Positions 59,356-64,000 of a DNA stretch of 64,000 nucleotides are shown here, one piece after another. How positions within the stretch are numbered: the first letter of the stretch is position 1; every line of letters begins with the position of its first letter. Under the pieces are notes generated by a model. That model had not been told where the DNA came from, did no database searches, and saw only the letters and a list, made by a program, of their open reading frames with translations. Position numbers and translations under genes: made by a program. Source of the DNA: Asterias rubens (Eukaryota; Echinodermata; Asteroidea; Forcipulatida; Asteriidae). The DNA is taken from positions 11,313,857 to 11,377,856 of the forward strand of contig NC_047081.1 in NCBI RefSeq assembly GCF_902459465.1, given 5' to 3'.

Positions 59356-61797
59356 AACCATCTCCACAATTTCATTAGATTGATTGTCTTCCAATGCCGG
59401 CAGGGAAAGGATGCTGTGCTAATACAAATAACTGGACTAGAAAATTACTCTTGAAATTGAAAAAAGTATAAGACACAAGCGGAGCACAAAGTGCACATGA
59501 ATTGGATCCTGCATCCTTGATCTTTGTCTACACATGAAAGCACAAGTCCGCAGGAAAACAGTGAAAATGTGCAATGTTGATGTTCAGGGGATTATTTCGT
59601 CCAGCAGTTTTGCATAGCAGTACATTTACAGTAGACACAACTTCTTTTGCACACTGAATGCTCATATTGAGCAGCAAATCCTGAATTTTGAGTAGCAATT
59701 GAAACACTTTGTGTAGCATTTTGCTCTGCTATGTACACAGGAAATCATTCACTGACATTCATTTGTAAAGTACAGGTAGATGTTTACTGTAAAGCGGGAG
59801 AAACGAAACCAATGTTCAGTACAAACAAGAACAAATAGTAAACTAACTGTAAACTTTATGTTGCATTTCATTTCCTTGTTTGTGCAAGCCAAATATTCTC
59901 AATTGATATAATATAGGTGCCCTTTGTCTCCACTGGAAACGCATTCACATGTGATCGACTGTTTGCATAATGTGTTCAAATGTGTTTCAATGTTTGTCAC
60001 TGCCAACAAATCAACTTAGACAAGAAATACCTCAATTGGCAAAAACAGGTTACCGGACAAAAACCATTCCAGAAAGAACAATGAATGGACAATGACGTCT
60101 TTATAAACACTGTTTTCAAAACATCTTTAATTTAATTTTTTTTTTTTTTTTTTTAATGAAAACAAATAATAATATGGGTAAGGAAAGGAGATGACCAAAA
60201 GAACAGTTGTGAACAAGTGTAAACTTAAAACCCAAATATCTCTTCCGTCATCCTTGACACAATTCATAGCTATTGGCTGGGATTTCCCAACCCAGATATT
60301 TTTAAGTTGGTATAAATAACCGACAAGAACACATACTTCCCGACAACGTAACGTCTCAAAATAACCCGCCTACGCTTCTGATCTAACAGTGCCGCCCAAC
60401 ACATGTTATGAATGACCCAGTTTTATCTGGCTCGTGCCAAATGGGGAAACCCCCCCCTTCAATATGTTGGATACAATCGGGAGTAGACGTGTTTGTCCGA
60501 CTGACGTTTGCGGTTGCATCACTCCCTGCGGGTTAACTCATTGCCGGAATCATCGAGACCCCCACATTAGCGGAGGTTGCTCACAAGCGCTTTGAGAGTT
60601 GATAACCTGACCTTCACCCCCGACGGATCAGCTTAACAAAGCCGCGCTGATTTCCCGATCTTGTTCTGGTCACTATCTTGATTAATGTGATTATGTAATC
60701 AAAGACACTGCGCTGGCATAGATTGTTTTCATACTTCACAGCAACGCTCACACAGGACGCTCACACAGGACTGAACAAGCAGTGATTGTCGTTAACCTGT
60801 TCAGTGACTGGCCGGCAGGACCGTTAGCTTTTCATTTTACTACTCCGTCAGCTTTTCGTCTTTTAAAGGGCCTTTGGTAGGCGGACCACTGTTGTTAAGG
60901 GAAAATTCAATCAGCTACAATCAACATCAACGAATGGGAATGATCAGCTGATCGGAGCCAAAGAATCACAGCGATTGTTACAGACGTTGTGGAGACTCTC
61001 AACAAGTTGCAGGGATCTCTTTCTCTGATGGTAGTGATCGACCCACATTTTTGGCAAAGGGCCACCACAAAGGGGATAACCCCTGTCTGGAATAATATGA
61101 GGTTTGGGGAAAACCCCGACATGAGGTTAGGGTCGTTACATTTTTTACTACGACTCCAGAGGGCCGTCTCAGGAGTCTAAAAAGGAGACAGCAAAATCAA
61201 TGCCATCTGACGGAGGGCAGGAACTTTACTAGCATGACAAGACATTTATCTGATCTGATTAACCTTATTGTCCAGTTAAGAGGTGTAGCTTAAGTTTAGA
61301 TGCAAGTTTAGAAGAAACTTCACAAAGCTGCACGCATTGGGTCCCGGTTGCGCCTAAATGCAGCACAAAACTGTTTCTGTTATCATGTATAGATCACTAC
61401 AATTATCTTGTCACTGGAGTGGGGGGGGGGTGGGGGGGGGGAGAGGGAGGGTAAGCTAGCTTCTCCCAAAACCACAAGGCCATTAATACACCCAGGATTC
61501 ACCTTAACGGACTGCATTGCGCAATGTCTGGCTCCATTAAATGATGACCCCAAACGAACTCAACCGGTAACTTACAGAGGACAACGAAGGTCCGTCTGTT
61601 CCTCCTGAACACACCTGAACACACCAAAGGGGGTCCTTGATGGGTTCAGGGGAACAAAGGGTGTAGCCAAGGAAACTGGGTGTTAATGGGTGTTAGTGGA
61701 GGTCTGTGCACTGTCTGGAGTGGTTCAATATGTAGTAGGCCTTCATGTAATATATGGGCCTTGTTACATGATGCATTTTTGTTACATTCAACTTCAG

Positions 61798-61915
61798 TCC
61801 TGATACTTCACTGAGGCAACGAAGTCAATTGCCTCCATGCCCCCCCCCCCCCATCATAATGGCTTAGTGCCCTTGAAATGCTCCAGTAGAGTGCCCTTGC
61901 CCTTTCAAAAACAAA
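61798..61915. repeat. Dispersed repeat copy (GCAATTGCCTCCATGCCCC family)
   Basis: CCTGATACTTCACTGAGGCA, CAATTGCCTCCATGCCCC and CCTTGAAATG recur in the same order at 33966-34040. Shorter relatives are at 1100-1160, 8400-8465, 15644-15690 and 48560-48612. Confidence 0.6.
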
Positions 61916-62362
61916 GCTTACAGGCCTGCAACTTGGGAGGCAAATGTAACTGAGCAGCACATCGCTAAAGATTTTTGGGCTGCGCATCCAATGTTGACGA
62001 CAAGTTTTACTATGGACAAAGACTCCAGTTCCAAAAGATGGCTTCTTCTTCAATGTTTTCAACTAAAGTTTTTAATCATTAATTTTTTTACTCTCTGGGT
62101 CTGTCTGTTTTTTTTCTAAATCTTTTTCTTTCAGGTTATTTTTGGCAGTTTTTCTGTTAGGACCCCAGTTGAAATAAGTTAAGTTATTGGCTTTTAGGGC
62201 TGTTAATTTTGTGCAGTTTTTCTAGTTTTCTAATTTGGTTGATTTTATTTCTTTGTAACCTCCTGGTGCTGTGTGTGTATTTTTATGTTCTTCATGTTGC
62301 ATTTTGGTTGGTAAGTAGTTTGCAATCCCAGCTAATTCTATTTTCTCAATTACATTACACCT

Positions 62363-62492
62363 GATTCAAATCAAATCAAGTCAAATTCAGTTCAAGCTAA
62401 AATCCAAATCAAATCAAATCAGATCAAATCAAATAAATTCAACTCAACTCAAATCAGATCAAATCTAAATCAAATTCAAATCAAACCAAATC
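62363..62492. repeat. Degenerate ATCAA/TCAAA pentanucleotide array
   Basis: About 25 imperfect copies of AATCAAATC-type units with substitutions such as CAAGTC, CAGATC and CAACTC. Confidence 0.85.
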
Positions 62493-64000
62493 ACACTAAG
62501 CGTTCCCATGGCTCTACACTCCACTGACCAGCAGAAAGCAATGACTTCAACACCACAGGACGCAGAAGGCTTTTTCAATAACAGGGATACATATTTGTGA
62601 GCTGATTATTGTCTCCACCCATGCATGGAATGCTACTCCAGGAATGCAGTTATGGTTTGGGTAAAACAAAATCTCATAATAAATGCAGGAGAGATGAGGG
62701 TACATGTACACAGCCTGTATGTAAATATTATACGCTGTCAGATAGCCAAAAATAGCCTGCATATTTTATGATCTGGACACAAAGCTGGGTCCAATTTCAT
62801 AGAGCTGTTTAATGGAATACCTGACTCTGTGGTTAGCAATGGTGATCTGGGCCTGCTGGTCCAAAACCTTCTTAATCCTTCACTTTGATAATTGTATATA
62901 GCAGGAATTGGGACCGTTAATATAACAAATATAAACAAATTAGATGGAGGTCATTACATTCTGAAGAAATGTTTCCAAGTCTGACAAGACAAGAAGCCTG
63001 TTATTAACCTTAAAATGTTGTGCATTATTCGAAAAAGAGCATTACCACCCCCCCCCCAAAAAAAAAATATATGCTCTGCACAGACTGCAACTCCCCCTTG
63101 AAGTGTTCCTTGCAAACATAAGCGCTGGAGTCTTGATTGAGAAGACAATATTATCGGATCTCGATAAACTCTCGATGACGTCAAGCCTCGGCCGAGGAGA
63201 CCTTGGGGGGGGACATGACCCCTGAACGAGGAGCGTAAATATAGCGCGACAAGAGTCTACTTTGTGATTCATGTATAGTATTAACCCAGCGATATTATTC
63301 ACAAGAAGGGTGCCCTACACTAGCCTGAAGGTATGCTGCAACACCGATGCTGGGAAGGTGATGGCCATTTTAGAAATTACAAAAAGATGAAGGGGAACGA
63401 GGAAAAAGAAATCAATTTTATCTCCCTCTTGCCTGGACGGGTACAGCCACTCAGGATATTTCATCTCAGAACAAAATTGCCTGCTGCGACAGCCTTTTAA
63501 AACAGCTTGAATTTAACAAGCAAAGAATAGCTTGAATTTAACAAGAAATATTATATTATCTCCTAAATATATCAGCACTGTAATCGTATTTGTTTTAACT
63601 GTATTTGTTTTGTTGGCATGATAAATGAGTCTTTGTAAAGCACATACGTATCTGTTTTCTTTATGAATCTAAATTGTGGCAGGGTTTATCTATCAATGTC
63701 TAAGATTGCCTTATCAGGGTAATTATATTTTGATATAGATTATATTTGTCAAGTCTTTTTTGTTTTGTTCAGAGTTTGTAACAGTAACTAACGGAATCAG
63801 GGTGATCATTTTCAGATAGGCCGAATATTTCTGGAATTGGTTTCATCTGCTGTTGTTTAGTTTTTAAAATTTGGTCAGTGCTTTTGAGGTAGTTTCCAAC
63901 TAGGGCGCTCTTATATAACTTTATCGCATTTATTTATTTATTAATTTATTGTAAGTTCTACAATGTGTCCAATGTTTTGTTTCCGAGGAAAAACTAGAAG

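Larger units (their letters stand above)
53667..64000. other. Upstream intron or 5' flank of TET; no further coding exon found
   Basis: TET exons upstream of 53666 must exist, but I could not identify a CXXC-coding or other conserved exon here. The stretch contains homopolymer runs, small tandem repeats, two palindromic elements (58445-58619, 59129-59325), a moderately CpG-richer patch (about 60300-60700), and a degenerate ATCAA-type array (62363-62492). Confidence 0.5.

Noticed and set aside
60907-61122. Minus-strand frame with several cysteines considered as a TET CXXC exon
   Set aside because: The spacing and the flanking Lys/Arg pattern do not match a CXXC zinc finger, and no splice sites fit.

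Overview
This is a eukaryotic, intron-rich, AT-rich nuclear window with no bacterial features. The proteins are deuterostome-like. The many short palindromic TTAA-flanked elements and tRNA-like repeats resemble those I associate with echinoderms, most likely a sea star. The echinoderm call is an inference; the animal call is firm.

I reconstructed five protein-coding genes exon by exon, and in every case splice phase and family alignment agree. From left to right they are: (1) a DNAJB12/DNAJB14-type ER J-protein, minus strand, 9 exons, 398 aa, complete (1530-6930); (2) a secreted or lysosomal acid lipase of the LIPA/LIPF family, plus strand, 8 exons, 474 aa, complete, with an unusual ~70-residue N-terminal insertion (8584-13832); (3) histone H2A.Z, minus strand, 5 coding exons, 128 aa, complete (16947-19363); (4) a DDIT4/DDIT4L (REDD1) mTORC1 inhibitor, minus strand, 2 coding exons split by a ~4.9 kb intron, 220 aa, complete (24307-29914); (5) a TET 5-methylcytosine dioxygenase, minus strand, last 8 coding exons, 1475 aa visible, with its 5' part (including any CXXC domain) not found in the window (44994-53666).

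The J-protein and the lipase are head-to-head about 1.65 kb apart. The lipase and H2A.Z are tail-to-tail. H2A.Z, DDIT4 and TET follow one another on the minus strand. The most striking result is the gene order: J-protein, H2A.Z, DDIT4 and TET correspond to genes that lie near each other on human 4q23-q24 (DNAJB14, H2AZ1, DDIT4L, TET2), and in part on 10q21-q23 (DNAJB12, DDIT4, TET1, LIPA/LIPF). The window therefore looks like an unduplicated ancestral linkage block whose two vertebrate whole-genome-duplication copies are still recognisable.

The non-coding space (30.4-45 kb, 53.7-64 kb, and most introns) holds short non-autonomous inverted-repeat elements of several families, tRNA-like SINE fragments, long poly-G/poly-C runs (two of exactly 22 G), a (TAA)n microsatellite, G-quadruplex-type stretches and small tandem duplications. 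I saw no reverse transcriptase, transposase, CRISPR array or rRNA.
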